DNA of 48,169 nucleotides from Lachnospiraceae bacterium (GCA_004558185.1 SFDP01000018.1:1-48169); one strand, 5' to 3'. Shown: positions 33,572-42,593, counted from the stretch's first letter. Numbers and translations: made by a program. The notes: generated from the sequence alone by a model not told the origin.

Positions 33572-36500
33572 TTACAGGCGGAATATCTCTTCTGTCAGAT
33601 ATTCCTTTTTCCAATATTCTTCCAATAACTGCTCGGTCTGGTCAAATTCCTCAAGCTGCAGATATTCTGCCATACGATTGATTAGCCCGTAACGGCTTTC
33701 TGCCCTTTCCCCCTCTTCCCACTTTTTCGTCAGTACACCGCTTCCCATCATCTGCTCCTGATTATCCTGCTCACAAATGATATAATACCTTAACTCTTCT
33801 CCTGAGAAAAGAATGAATTCTGCAGAATACACTCCACCATACAACTCTTCCATATTTTCCCGAGTATAGACCTCTTCTTCCTCTGAACCGTTTTTACAAT
33901 AATGAAGCACTATCCGCTCACCAGGCTTACCCTGATAAAAAAGAATGCTTTTATCCAGAAGGCTTTCCAGCTCGGGATAATTTTTGTATTCGAGCAAAAA
34001 GGGAAGGTGCCATTCTGTTTTCTCCACTGCTTCCCGAAGAAAAATCTGTACCAGTTCCTTGTCTGCTTCTTCTTTTTGATGCCTGGCATAATACTTCAAA
34101 TATGCCAGATGAGTAATAGGATAGAGCTTAAAGCCTCTCCGATAGACCCTGGCTATATCACGAACCAGATACTCCTCCAGTTCCCTTCTCTCCCACAGGA
34201 ATGCTTTGGCTCTCCAGGTCAGGAATGCTGCTTCCAGGGGTGTCTTTGCCCCTCCTGCAACATAGGCTTTGAACACCTCCAGATCCTCTGCCAGCTCCGT
34301 TTGGGAAAACAACATCTGCATCAGGAGGTTTTCACTCAGCTCATAGCTTTCTACATCAAAATCTCTTGCCGCCCGAAACAACGGAAGCATCTGCTCACAG
34401 GTTCCTCTGTAATGACGGGTCAGAAAGTTCAGCATGGGAAGATTGTATTTTCCCTTTTGAAAAGCCGTGTCGATAAGCCACAGCAAATTCTCGGGATTCT
34501 GCTTTTCTTCCTCCAGCATATAGGTGCTGATTCGTACCAATGCCTTTGGCTCCATCCGTTCCGGTCCAAAGCCCAGAATGAACTCATATGCCTTTTCATA
34601 GAACCCCCTGGAAACCAGATAATGAATCAGCTTCTTTTGCTCTCCTTCACCCAGAGCATCAGGACTGCATTCCTCCAGCCAGTTATCCAGCAGTCCCATC
34701 TTATCTTTTTCATAGTAATAGTCAAGCAAATGGCTTCTCAGGCGCTGCTGTTCTGTTTCCAGAAGGGCAGGGCTCTCACTGAGAAAAATAAACTGTCTTT
34801 CATTTTCCGGCTGAATAGGCTGCCAGCCCCCTCTGTCCTCACAAATATACAGAGCCACTCCTAATGCTCCATCAACCTGTCCGCCAATTTGAGGCGCCAG
34901 AGCAGAAAGTGACAAAAAAGCCTTCGGATACTCCTCCTGAGGTACCAGAAAGCGCTGTCCTCTCCCATCTTCTCTGAACAAAAGATAGTTTTTCCCCGGC
35001 AGAAACACACGGGCTTCCTTCTGATGGAAGTCATAGGCACTTTCTTCCTTTTGGTGCTTTGGCACTACGATCAGGCGTTCATCCCTTCTGTCGGTAGTTA
35101 CAAAGGAATGAAGGAACATCACCCGTTCTAAGGCAGCAGCATTATCAGGAGTCAGCATAGCAGGCACTAATATATGCTCATACAAATAGCCCAGATCCTC
35201 ATTAATCCTCTCTTCATAAAGCTGCTTTAGCAAAAACCGCTCTATCTTTGGTGCATATACCAGATAAAGCTCCTCCAGGTCCTCTCTGTTCTCATAAACA
35301 TAGCGGTAGAGATATGCCGCATTGGGATAGCTTAAGCTGCTTTCATAGGAAAAATACATTAAAACCATTCTGGGAATGTCGATCTTCTTTAGCTGATCCA
35401 GTGACATCATATAATATTCATACAGACGGGTAATTTTTAATCCACCGTAAACGGCTTTTTCATACCAGGGAAAATATCTCTTCTCCCTCTTATTTCCCTT
35501 AATCAGTAAGCTGCACAATGACTGCAGCATAGGCAGATTCTCCTCACTGGTGCAGATATCCTCAAGAAGGCGGCGCAGACTGTCCGAATACTCCTTTTCC
35601 CTCAATGCAAGGTATTGGAGCACTCCCTTTACCTCTGCAGACAACATATTCCGTTTCTGTCCAAAGTGAAGAATCCTGAGCTGTACCGGCTCCAATTCCA
35701 TCAGCAGAGTAGGCTGATAGTTAAGCAGCATAACGGCTTCCGTGTAGAGCACCGGGCTGGTGCAGCCAGACTGAAATACTTCCAGAAGAAACTCCCATTT
35801 TTTCTGGGTATTGCTGCTTAACTCATGGGACAGATACAGCATCAGCCAGGCAATCTGCCAGCTGCCCTTTTCTCCATAATACAGCTCAGTGATTTTTTGT
35901 CCGACAAACTCCTGGTGCTCCCCATCCTCCTTAAGAAGAGTGGTCAGATAAAGATAATAAGCATAGGTAATCGGATCCTTTTCCTCCTGCAGGTTTTTCC
36001 CCACTCTATCCAGAAGCCATCTGGCCTCAAGCTGCTTGTCCGAGGTAATGTACATGTGTGCCATAAACAGCTTGGAATGAGGATTACGTTCATCCGTTCC
36101 CCTCATTTTTTCCAAAAGGCTCTCTGTCTCCTTCCGCCAGCGGGGAGCAGCTATTCTTTTCGCTCTGAAATCTACATATAAATTGGTCAACTGAGCCTTC
36201 ATTCTTTTCAGGCTGCGACGCTTTTCAATGGCTATTCGCATACGGTGATGCTGATTCTGCCAGACCTCCACCTGTAGAATCAGACAGCCATAGGCATACT
36301 CGAAAAAAATCTGTCCGTAATTTTTGCCCTGATGAAGCCTGTTTGCATGGAGATAAAGAGGGAACATACAGCAGTTTCCCAGAAAATCGCTGTCCCCAAG
36401 GCAATCCTTTTCCAGAGAAAGAAAATCTCCCTCTGTCTTGAGATATACTTTTGTATACCCCCAGCCATCTTTTTCAATCTTTAGCTCTTCTTTCCGATCT

Positions 36501-37108
36501 TCCTCAATATTTTCAAAATGTAAAATGGTACTCTCTACCTTATAAGTTACCGGCTTTTTCTTTCTTATCCCCTGAAGGAACTCTTCTACTGCCTGTTCCT
36601 TTTGGGTTCCCACAAGCCCTCGATACAACTCCCGTTCCTCTTCCTGTGCGGTAGATAGAATTTCAGAAAAATCCGGCTGAAAGAACAGCTTCACAGCCTC
36701 ATTCCAGCTTGTCCTGGCCAGATTGGCAAAATGGAACAGATTACGGATTTCCCCTAAGGAAGATTCCAGCTTTATCCTGCTGTGCCTGATGAGATAGGGA
36801 ATCTGCTTTTCTCCACGGTTGGAAATGAAGGAAAGGCTTCCCCTGGCTTCTCCTTCCTGAGGTAAGCCATTTGCATCAAAAATTAGACTGAAATTAATTT
36901 TTTCTCCCTGAAACTTTGTAGGCTCAACCTTCATTCTGGGGTCTGTACAGACAAGATATCCCTTGATCATTTTCCCACTTTTGCTTTCCACCGTAAAGCC
37001 GTTCTCCACTATGCCATCCACCGGCTCTGCTTCGATCCTTTCGCAGGAATAGAGTAAATCCGATTCTATATTCTTATCTACTGCTTCGGTTTCCAGATGG
37101 TCTTTCAC
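33572..37108 (-). CDS. DUF5717-type giant protein with beta and helical-repeat regions
   Basis: At 1178 residues this is the largest product after PurL, and I recall it as the family named DUF5717. An N-terminal beta-sandwich-like region (22-110; GKMIKGYLVCTDPRMKVEP, GSLSFISNRGEKQIPYLI) is followed by the helix GEIRNLFHFANLARTSWNEAVKLFF. A second beta-rich region spans 186-285. From about 292 on it is mostly helical repeats of TPR/solenoid type, interrupted by beta-rich insertions near DERLIVVPKHQK and near the C-terminus (IVLHYCKNGSEEEEVYTREN). No signal peptide or membrane segment is visible. Translation starts at GTG, with a weak GGGGAAG upstream. It heads the four-gene operon, 31 bp before the Hsp70-like gene. 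Role unknown; a scaffold is plausible. Confidence 0.75.
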   Translation of the reverse strand: MKDHLETEAVDKNIESDLLYSCERIEAEPVDGIVENGFTVESKSGKMIKGYLVCTDPRMKVEPTKFQGEKINFSLIFDANGLPQEGEARGSLSFISNRGEKQIPYLIRHSRIKLESSLGEIRNLFHFANLARTSWNEAVKLFFQPDFSEILSTAQEEERELYRGLVGTQKEQAVEEFLQGIRKKKPVTYKVESTILHFENIEEDRKEELKIEKDGWGYTKVYLKTEGDFLSLEKDCLGDSDFLGNCCMFPLYLHANRLHQGKNYGQIFFEYAYGCLILQVEVWQNQHHRMRIAIEKRRSLKRMKAQLTNLYVDFRAKRIAAPRWRKETESLLEKMRGTDERNPHSKLFMAHMYITSDKQLEARWLLDRVGKNLQEEKDPITYAYYLYLTTLLKEDGEHQEFVGQKITELYYGEKGSWQIAWLMLYLSHELSSNTQKKWEFLLEVFQSGCTSPVLYTEAVMLLNYQPTLLMELEPVQLRILHFGQKRNMLSAEVKGVLQYLALREKEYSDSLRRLLEDICTSEENLPMLQSLCSLLIKGNKREKRYFPWYEKAVYGGLKITRLYEYYMMSLDQLKKIDIPRMVLMYFSYESSLSYPNAAYLYRYVYENREDLEELYLVYAPKIERFLLKQLYEERINEDLGYLYEHILVPAMLTPDNAAALERVMFLHSFVTTDRRDERLIVVPKHQKEESAYDFHQKEARVFLPGKNYLLFREDGRGQRFLVPQEEYPKAFLSLSALAPQIGGQVDGALGVALYICEDRGGWQPIQPENERQFIFLSESPALLETEQQRLRSHLLDYYYEKDKMGLLDNWLEECSPDALGEGEQKKLIHYLVSRGFYEKAYEFILGFGPERMEPKALVRISTYMLEEEKQNPENLLWLIDTAFQKGKYNLPMLNFLTRHYRGTCEQMLPLFRAARDFDVESYELSENLLMQMLFSQTELAEDLEVFKAYVAGGAKTPLEAAFLTWRAKAFLWERRELEEYLVRDIARVYRRGFKLYPITHLAYLKYYARHQKEEADKELVQIFLREAVEKTEWHLPFLLEYKNYPELESLLDKSILFYQGKPGERIVLHYCKNGSEEEEVYTRENMEELYGGVYSAEFILFSGEELRYYIICEQDNQEQMMGSGVLTKKWEEGERAESRYGLINRMAEYLQLEEFDQTEQLLEEYWKKEYLTEEIFRL

Positions 37109-37140
37109 TTTCTTCCCCTTTTTCGGACTTTGATATCGTT

Positions 37141-37199
37141 ATTATATGATGTTCAATGATATGCCCATTCCTGCAAGCAGGATGCTCATTTCATTGAAC
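37141..37199. promoter_or_regulatory. 49-bp inverted repeat and TATAAT box between DUF5717 and sleC
   Basis: GTTCAATGA (37151-37159) and TCATTGAAC (37191-37199) flank CCTGC/GCAGG (37170-37181), giving a nearly symmetrical cruciform. On the minus strand a perfect TATAAT (37146-37141) follows it directly, with no good -35 box, so the repeat may bind an activator or repressor of the operon. Confidence 0.5.
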
Positions 37200-37305
37200 G
37201 TTTACATGACTCTGAATGATTACATTATATCATTACAACTGCCCCCTTGGCAACTTGCGCATCTTAGCTGCATATTCTGGTAATAAACCTATTGGAGGAA
37301 GATTT

Positions 37306-38547
37306 ATGCCAGATTCTTTTGAAGGAAATTTACAGGTCAATGTTACAGAAGAAGGCTATTTGCGCCCCATTGAAAATGCTACGGTAACCATCGCCGATAC
37401 CGGTAATCCGGAGGTGATTGTAGATGAACTCCGTACAGATTCCTCCGGTCAGACTCCTCGCTTTCCATTGGCTGCTCCTGATCCTCAGTATAGTCTGGAG
37501 CCTGATCAGCTCCAACAGCCCTATTCTGAGTATAATTGTCTGGTGCAGGCTCCCGGTTACGAAAGCAAGATGGTTTCTGCCATGCAGATTCTCGCAGGTA
37601 CCAATTCCCTGCAGCCGATTCGTCTCCGCCCCCTTACCCCCGGGCAGGCACCTGGCTCCACGGTAATTCCCACCCATACTCTGTACGGCTATTACCCTGC
37701 AAAAATTCCGGAAGCGGAAGTAAAGCCAATGGCCGAGAGCGGTGAAATCGTTTTAAGCCGAATCGTCATTCCGGAGTACATTGTGGTTCATGACGGGGTT
37801 CCCTCTGACCCTACTGCCAACAACTATTATGTAAGGTACAAGGACTATATCAAGAATGTTGCCAGCTCGGAAATTTATGCAACCTGGCCGGAAAGCACTA
37901 TTTATGCCAATCTTCTGGTGATTATGTCCTTTACCATGAATCGGGTATATACGGAGTTTTATCGGGGCAAGGGCTACGACTTTACCATCACCTCCAGCAC
38001 TGCTTACGACCAAAAATGGATGCCTAACCGTAACATCTACGAAAACATTGATTACCTGGTGGATACCATTTTCAATAACTTTCTCTCCCGCCCCGGTATT
38101 CGCCAACCTATTCTAACCGGATACTGCGATGGAAACCGGGTTTCCTGCGAGGGCTTAAGTCAGTGGGGCTCAAAAGCTCTGGGAGATTCCGGCTACAGTG
38201 CCATTGATATTATCCACTATTACTACGGCAGTGATATGTATATTAATGAGGCGGAAACCATCAGTGGGGTTCCCTCCTCATGGCCCGGCTATACCCTTAC
38301 CATCGGTTCCTCCGGTCTAAAGGTGGAGCAGGTACAGGAGCATCTTAACCGCATCGCCCGTAATTATCCTGCTATCCCCAAGATTACTGTAGATGGAGTC
38401 TATGGACCTGCTACCGCAGAAGCAGTAAAAGCCTTTCAAAAGATTTTTGACCTGCCTCAGAGTGGCGTAGTAGATTTCCCTACCTGGTATGCGATTTCCG
38501 ACATTTATGTGGGTGTCAGCCGGATTGCTGAGCCGGGAGCATACTGA
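37306..38547 (+). CDS. sleC: Spore cortex-lytic enzyme SleC-like
   Basis: A 413-residue protein closely resembling clostridial SleC, the germination enzyme that degrades spore-cortex peptidoglycan. An N-terminal prealbumin-like domain (about 1-110) holds DGN-type loops such as ELRTDSSGQTPRFPL. It is followed by the SpoIID-like lytic core, with VIPEYIVVHDGVPSDPTANNYYVRYKDYIKNVASSEIY, ANLLVIMSFTMNRVYTEFYRGKGYDFTITSSTAYDQKW and SQWGSKALGDSGYSAIDII. A C-terminal peptidoglycan-binding domain (about 325-405) shows LKVEQVQEHLNRIARNYPAIPKITVDGVYGPATAEAVKAFQ. SleC is made as a zymogen activated by Csp proteases. The ATG at 37306 follows GGAGGAAG; the frame extends upstream to 37216 without a ribosome binding site. 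A sporulation promoter is expected but not placed. Confidence 0.92.
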   Translation: MPDSFEGNLQVNVTEEGYLRPIENATVTIADTGNPEVIVDELRTDSSGQTPRFPLAAPDPQYSLEPDQLQQPYSEYNCLVQAPGYESKMVSAMQILAGTNSLQPIRLRPLTPGQAPGSTVIPTHTLYGYYPAKIPEAEVKPMAESGEIVLSRIVIPEYIVVHDGVPSDPTANNYYVRYKDYIKNVASSEIYATWPESTIYANLLVIMSFTMNRVYTEFYRGKGYDFTITSSTAYDQKWMPNRNIYENIDYLVDTIFNNFLSRPGIRQPILTGYCDGNRVSCEGLSQWGSKALGDSGYSAIDIIHYYYGSDMYINEAETISGVPSSWPGYTLTIGSSGLKVEQVQEHLNRIARNYPAIPKITVDGVYGPATAEAVKAFQKIFDLPQSGVVDFPTWYAISDIYVGVSRIAEPGAY

Positions 38548-38578
38548 TATACCAAACTCTGGCCGGAAGACAGCAAAA

Positions 38579-38613
38579 AGCAGAAGGTTTCTGTTGCCGG
38601 AAATCCTTCTGCT
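38579..38613 (+). terminator. Terminator-like hairpin after sleC
   Basis: AGCAGAAGG (38579-38587) and CCTTCTGCT (38605-38613) pair around a 17-nt loop. Only ATTCTC follows on the plus strand, while an A-run upstream gives U residues on the minus strand, so it may also serve the convergent MCP remnant. Confidence 0.6.
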
Positions 38614-38640
38614 ATTCTCAGCGTATTGGGGCGGAAGCTG

Positions 38641-39120
38641 CTACATTTGAAGTTCCTCTGACAATTGTCCCACAACCTCCTGGATACGGGATACATTTTC
38701 CCCCGTCTCATCATATTTTTTCAGCATATCTGTGGTAATTTCCTTACTGCCTGCCACGCTTTCAGTCATGACCACCATAATATCTCTTACCTGCTGCATA
38801 TTCTCTACCATGTTTTTGTTGGAATCCTCTACCTCCTGAATCGCTTTGCCTACCAGATCCATCTGATCTACCAGTTTCTGGGAACCCTCATGAACATTGC
38901 TTACTGCACCATTTACTCCCTCCAGCTTCCTGGTGGTCGATGCAACCAGACCAAGAATGGCTGTAATCGAATCTTCCATTCGTTGAGAGGTATCCTCCAA
39001 ATGATGCAATGACTCCATGATGGTGCCTGAGGAGGTCTGAGTACCATTGCTTAAATTTCTGATCTCGTCTGCCACTACCGCAAAGCCTTTCCCTGGCTCC
39101 CTTAAGCACTTCCAGCCCAT
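38641..39120 (-). pseudogene. Remnant of a methyl-accepting chemotaxis protein (3' part)
   Basis: The 159 codons encode the end of an MCP signalling domain. EPGKGFAVVADEIRNLSNGTQTSSGTI is the conserved hairpin tip that contacts CheA/CheW, and the remainder is the descending coiled coil to the C-terminus. The ligand domain, membrane helices, HAMP and ascending helix are absent. Just before EPGKGF the normal reading (E-V-L-K-G) continues only in another frame, which suggests a frameshift. Upstream lies the htpG terminator, leaving no room for the rest. The first ATG has no ribosome binding site. No other motility gene is in the window. Confidence 0.75.
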
Positions 39121-39141
39121 AGCTTATTGTCAGGATGACAC

Positions 39142-39189
39142 AAAAAATTCTCCAGTATCTGAAAATCGGGAAGATTTTAGATACTGGAG
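39142..39189 (-). terminator. Intrinsic terminator of htpG
   Basis: CTCCAGTATCT (39189-39179 on the minus strand) pairs with AGATACTGGAG (39160-39150), continued by AAAATC/GATTTT around a GGGAA loop (plus strand). Six U residues (39147-39142) follow. Strong and clearly placed after htpG. Confidence 0.88.
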
Positions 39190-39244
39190 TTAACTTCTTT
39201 ACTCTGTCTGCAGATAAAATGCTGATGACTGTTCTATTTTAATT

Positions 39245-41326
39245 CTATTTGGTTAATAAAAGCATGATCTCATTGCTTCTTTGTATAAAATTGCTCATGG
39301 CTTGGGCGTCCAAAGGCGCCTGCTGGATTTTCGCCAGATCATAGAGCTGTTCACAGATCATTTTGCTGTTTTCTCCATCCTGGTGTTCAATCACATACTG
39401 TACCAGCGGATGGTTCGCATTTAATACCAGAGCTTCACCTTCCTGACCACCAAACATGGACATATCCATCCCCGGCATTGCATACATCTTCATCATATCC
39501 TGCATACGGCGACTCTCCTCCGAAAGGGTAATGACAGCGGCAATCTTCTTATTCTTCAGCTTCTCCAGCTTAATCTGAAGTCCTTCCTTTTTCAGGGCTT
39601 TTTTGAAGAGCTTTCCCAACTCCTCCGCCTGACCTGCCAGCTCCTCCTGAGCCTTTTTACTGGTCTTGGCCTTCATGGTATCGGTTACATCCGCATCAAT
39701 ACGCATAAATTTAATATGCTCATTCTTACTCTCCAGTTGGGAAATAAAGGGCTGATCAATATTGTGAGTAAGAATGACCGCATCCATTTTAGCGGCCTTA
39801 AACATATTAATGTACTGGCTCTGCTGCTGTTCATCAGTTACATAATAGATAATCTTTTCTTTTGTTTCCTCCTGTTCGGCTTCTTCTGTATTTTCCTCCT
39901 CTGTGTCAGAAATCACTTCCGCTTCCACCACATTTCCTTCAGCATCTACTGCTTTTTCTTCTGTGGCCTCTTCCTGGTCAGTAGGCTTGACCTCCAGACA
40001 TTCCGGCAAAGTCAGATATTTCCCCTCCAGATTTTTAAAGAGAATATAGTCTGTCATCTTCTCGCAGAATTTATCATCCTTCAGACAGCCAAACTTAATG
40101 AAGGGACTGATGTCATCCCAATACTTATCGTATTCCTCCTTTTCGGTTTTACACATACCGGATAGCTTGTCCGCCACCTTCTTGCTGATATATTCCGAAA
40201 TCTTTTTCACGAAGCCATCATTCTGGAGTGCACTTCTGGATACATTAAGAGGTAAATCAGGACAGTCAATTACCCCCTTAAGCAATAACAAAAATTCAGG
40301 AATAACCTCTTTGATATTGTCTGCGATAAATACCTGATTATTGTATAGCTTAATGGTTCCCTCAATGGATTCATATTCCGTATTGATCTTGGGAAAATAT
40401 AAAATTCCTTTTAAATTGAAAGGATAATCCATGTTCAAATGAATCCAGAACAACGGCTCCTTATAATCCTTAAATACCTTCCGGTAAAAGTCCAGATAAT
40501 CCTCCTTACTGCATTCATTAGGATGCTTGGTCCAAAGAGGCTGGGTTTCATTCATCAGCTCAGGACGCTTTTTGATTTTCAGTCTGACCGGCTCTTCCTG
40601 ATCCTCTCCCTCTTTTTTCTCCGGCTGAATGGTTTCCACCACTTCATCGGTATCCAGTCTTTCACTTTCCAGAATCACCTGTGTTTCTGTTGTTTCTGCC
40701 TGGGATAAATAAATCTCAACGGGCATAAAGGAGCAGTATTTCTGAATAACCTCTCTGGCCTTGTACAGATTACAGAACTCCAGCACATCCTCATTAACAA
40801 ATAGAGTGATGGTGGTTCCTACCTGATCTCTTTCCCCATCGGTCATGGAAAACTCCGTTCCTCCGTCACATTCCCAGTGTACTGCTTTTGCCCCCTCCCT
40901 ATAGGAAAGGGTATCAATGTGTACCGCATCAGCCACCATAAATGCAGAATAGAAGCCCAGGCCGAAGTGGCCGATAATCTGATCCTCATTGGTTTTATCC
41001 TTATATTTTTCAATAAAATCTGTGGCCCCGGAAAAGGCGATCTGGTTGATATATTCCTCTACCTCCTCCGCAGTCATTCCAATTCCGTTATCCCTAAAGG
41101 TCAAAGTCTTTGCCCCGGGATTGACAATCACTTCTATTTTCCCTTTATAATCTGTGGGAAGACTGTATTCTCCCATCATATCCAGCTTTTTTAGCTTGGT
41201 AATTGCATCACAGCCATTAGATATCAGTTCCCGGAAAAAAATATCGTGGTCAGAGTACAGCCACTTTTTAATAATAGGAAAAATATTTTCACTGTTGATG
41301 GATAAGGTTCCTCGTTTGTCTGCCAT
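39245..41326 (-). CDS. htpG: Molecular chaperone HtpG (Hsp90)
   Basis: A 693-residue bacterial Hsp90. The N-terminal ATPase shows FFRELISNGCDAITKL, FRDNGIGMTAEEV and IGHFGLGFYSAFMVAD. The middle domain has LFWIHLNMDYPFNLKGILYFPK and DLPLNVSRSALQNDGFVKKI with the catalytic Arg. A C-terminal dimerisation region follows. Two charged insertions stand out: a short one around residues 225-252, and an acidic one around 448-490 (EEATEEKAVDAEG, TEEENTEEAEQEE) that the E. coli protein lacks. The ATG at 41326 (MADKRGTLSINS) is chosen; a GTG at 41335 is also in frame. A sigma-A promoter and a CIRCE operator lie upstream, so HrcA control is expected. Confidence 0.96.
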   Translation of the reverse strand: MADKRGTLSINSENIFPIIKKWLYSDHDIFFRELISNGCDAITKLKKLDMMGEYSLPTDYKGKIEVIVNPGAKTLTFRDNGIGMTAEEVEEYINQIAFSGATDFIEKYKDKTNEDQIIGHFGLGFYSAFMVADAVHIDTLSYREGAKAVHWECDGGTEFSMTDGERDQVGTTITLFVNEDVLEFCNLYKAREVIQKYCSFMPVEIYLSQAETTETQVILESERLDTDEVVETIQPEKKEGEDQEEPVRLKIKKRPELMNETQPLWTKHPNECSKEDYLDFYRKVFKDYKEPLFWIHLNMDYPFNLKGILYFPKINTEYESIEGTIKLYNNQVFIADNIKEVIPEFLLLLKGVIDCPDLPLNVSRSALQNDGFVKKISEYISKKVADKLSGMCKTEKEEYDKYWDDISPFIKFGCLKDDKFCEKMTDYILFKNLEGKYLTLPECLEVKPTDQEEATEEKAVDAEGNVVEAEVISDTEEENTEEAEQEETKEKIIYYVTDEQQQSQYINMFKAAKMDAVILTHNIDQPFISQLESKNEHIKFMRIDADVTDTMKAKTSKKAQEELAGQAEELGKLFKKALKKEGLQIKLEKLKNKKIAAVITLSEESRRMQDMMKMYAMPGMDMSMFGGQEGEALVLNANHPLVQYVIEHQDGENSKMICEQLYDLAKIQQAPLDAQAMSNFIQRSNEIMLLLTK

Positions 41327-41413
41327 ATTGATCACATTCCTTTCTATGCACTTATCTTTTTACCAGCAAGCTCGAAAAAATCAATTCATCTGCTGCTTTA
41401 ATCGTTAGTATAC

Positions 41414-41442
41414 AGTTTACCCTTCCTTGATATAAAAGTCAA
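41414..41442 (-). promoter_or_regulatory. htpG: Sigma-A promoter of htpG
   Basis: On the minus strand: TTGACT (41442-41437), a 17-bp spacer, TAAACT (41419-41414). The CIRCE element ends 8 bp upstream of the -35 box. Confidence 0.8.
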
Positions 41443-41449
41443 CAGAAAA

Positions 41450-41476
41450 CTAGCACTCGCCTGTTTCGAGTGCTAA
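41450..41476 (-). promoter_or_regulatory. CIRCE operator (HrcA binding site)
   Basis: On the minus strand TTAGCACTC, nine bases, GAGTGCTAG. This matches the CIRCE consensus TTAGCACTC-N9-GAGTGCTAA at all positions but the last. HrcA should repress htpG from here until heat or misfolding stress. Confidence 0.92.
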
Positions 41477-41528
41477 TAATTCTTTGTGACCCTTGAATTT
41501 CCGGGCTTTTTTCAAATCTTAAATTTTT

Positions 41529-42593
41529 CTAAATCCACTGAGAAAATATCTGATCTCCCATATACTCCTGATAAACTTCAAAGAAATTGGTCGTATTTAC
41601 CTGCTCATCATGAATCAGGCTCACCTTTTCCCATAACGCAGTATTCATTGCCTTTGTCAGTCCCTGTACAAAGGAGGCATATTTTTGTCCGAAAACCTCT
41701 TCCCTCTTCTCCTCTACGATCTGGATTTTGTTGGCATCCGTTTCTTCCTGATTAAAGGTAGTAATACATTTGATAATGTGATAGCCACATTCCGTTTCCA
41801 CCACCTCACTGATTTCTCCTTTTCCCAGATTAAAGGCGGCTTCCTCAAAGGCCTCATTCATTTGTCCTTTTCTGAAAGAATATTGAGATTCCGTATCTTC
41901 ATTATAGGTACTGATCAGACGATTAAAATCCTGGCCCTCTGCAGCCATCTGACGGATTTCCCTGGCTCGATTGTAGGCTTCCTGCTTTTTTGAAGAAGAA
42001 AATTCCGTTTTATTGCCCTTCTCATCCAGGGTGTAGGTCTTAATTAAAATATGCTCTACCGTGATGGTTCTGGCTTCATCATCGCTGACCTCCGGATTCA
42101 CATCCTTAATCAGATAATGATACACCTTGTTTGCCAGGGCATAATCCTGATAAAGCTGACGTATGGTATCCCTGCTTATCCCCATAGCCTCAATTTCTCT
42201 CTCACTTAGCCCACCATAATAAGCCTCTGCGGCCTCCCTGACCTTTTCCTCCTCTTCCCTGGTCAGCTTCACCTGCTCCTTCTGGGCCAGCAGGGTCATG
42301 GCCTTAATCTGAGAAAGCTGAGCCAGTACCATCTCTTTCAGATTATCTTCAAGGGTTACTCCGTTCAGGCTGGTATCCCATATCTGCTGCCCATAGACCT
42401 TTTCGTAGCGGCACTGTGTAGTTGTCAGATAGACCATTAATTCCGGTAAACTGCAGGAAGTCTGTTCAATACGGAAAACCTCATTCGAACCAAAGCCGGT
42501 ATAAAGGACAATCTTTGTATTCCCCTCTTTACAGCCGGACAGGAAAAGAATGCCTGCCAGACAGCAAAGAAGCAGTTTTATTTTTCTTTTCAT
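41529..42593 (-). CDS. Peptidyl-prolyl isomerase lipoprotein (PrsA/SurA-like foldase)
   Basis: A 354-residue extracellular lipoprotein. MKRKIKLLLCCLAGILFLSGC gives a lipobox with Cys21. The chaperone-like helical part (NLKEMVLAQLSQIKAMTLLAQKEQVKLTREE...) surrounds a parvulin domain, recognisable by ITVEHILIKTYT, AREIRQMAAEGQDFNRLISTYNED and GKGEISEVVETECGYHIIKCI. It should assist folding of exported proteins at the membrane surface. The ATG at 42593 follows GAGAGGAAAG and a small hairpin at 42608-42623; the extended start at 42605 overlaps the ribosome binding site. It lies 93 bp after sbcC and upstream of htpG on the same strand, though htpG has its own promoter. Confidence 0.92.
   Translation of the reverse strand: MKRKIKLLLCCLAGILFLSGCKEGNTKIVLYTGFGSNEVFRIEQTSCSLPELMVYLTTTQCRYEKVYGQQIWDTSLNGVTLEDNLKEMVLAQLSQIKAMTLLAQKEQVKLTREEEEKVREAAEAYYGGLSEREIEAMGISRDTIRQLYQDYALANKVYHYLIKDVNPEVSDDEARTITVEHILIKTYTLDEKGNKTEFSSSKKQEAYNRAREIRQMAAEGQDFNRLISTYNEDTESQYSFRKGQMNEAFEEAAFNLGKGEISEVVETECGYHIIKCITTFNQEETDANKIQIVEEKREEVFGQKYASFVQGLTKAMNTALWEKVSLIHDEQVNTTNFFEVYQEYMGDQIFSQWI

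Noticed and set aside
33902..34864. 320-codon plus-strand open frame
   Set aside because: Antisense to the 1178-residue gene, with low-complexity composition and no start signal.
37200..37305. Sigma-K-like promoter for sleC (AC, about 16 nt, CATATTCT)
   Set aside because: The consensus is short and the final bases do not match; chance occurrence is likely in AT-rich DNA.
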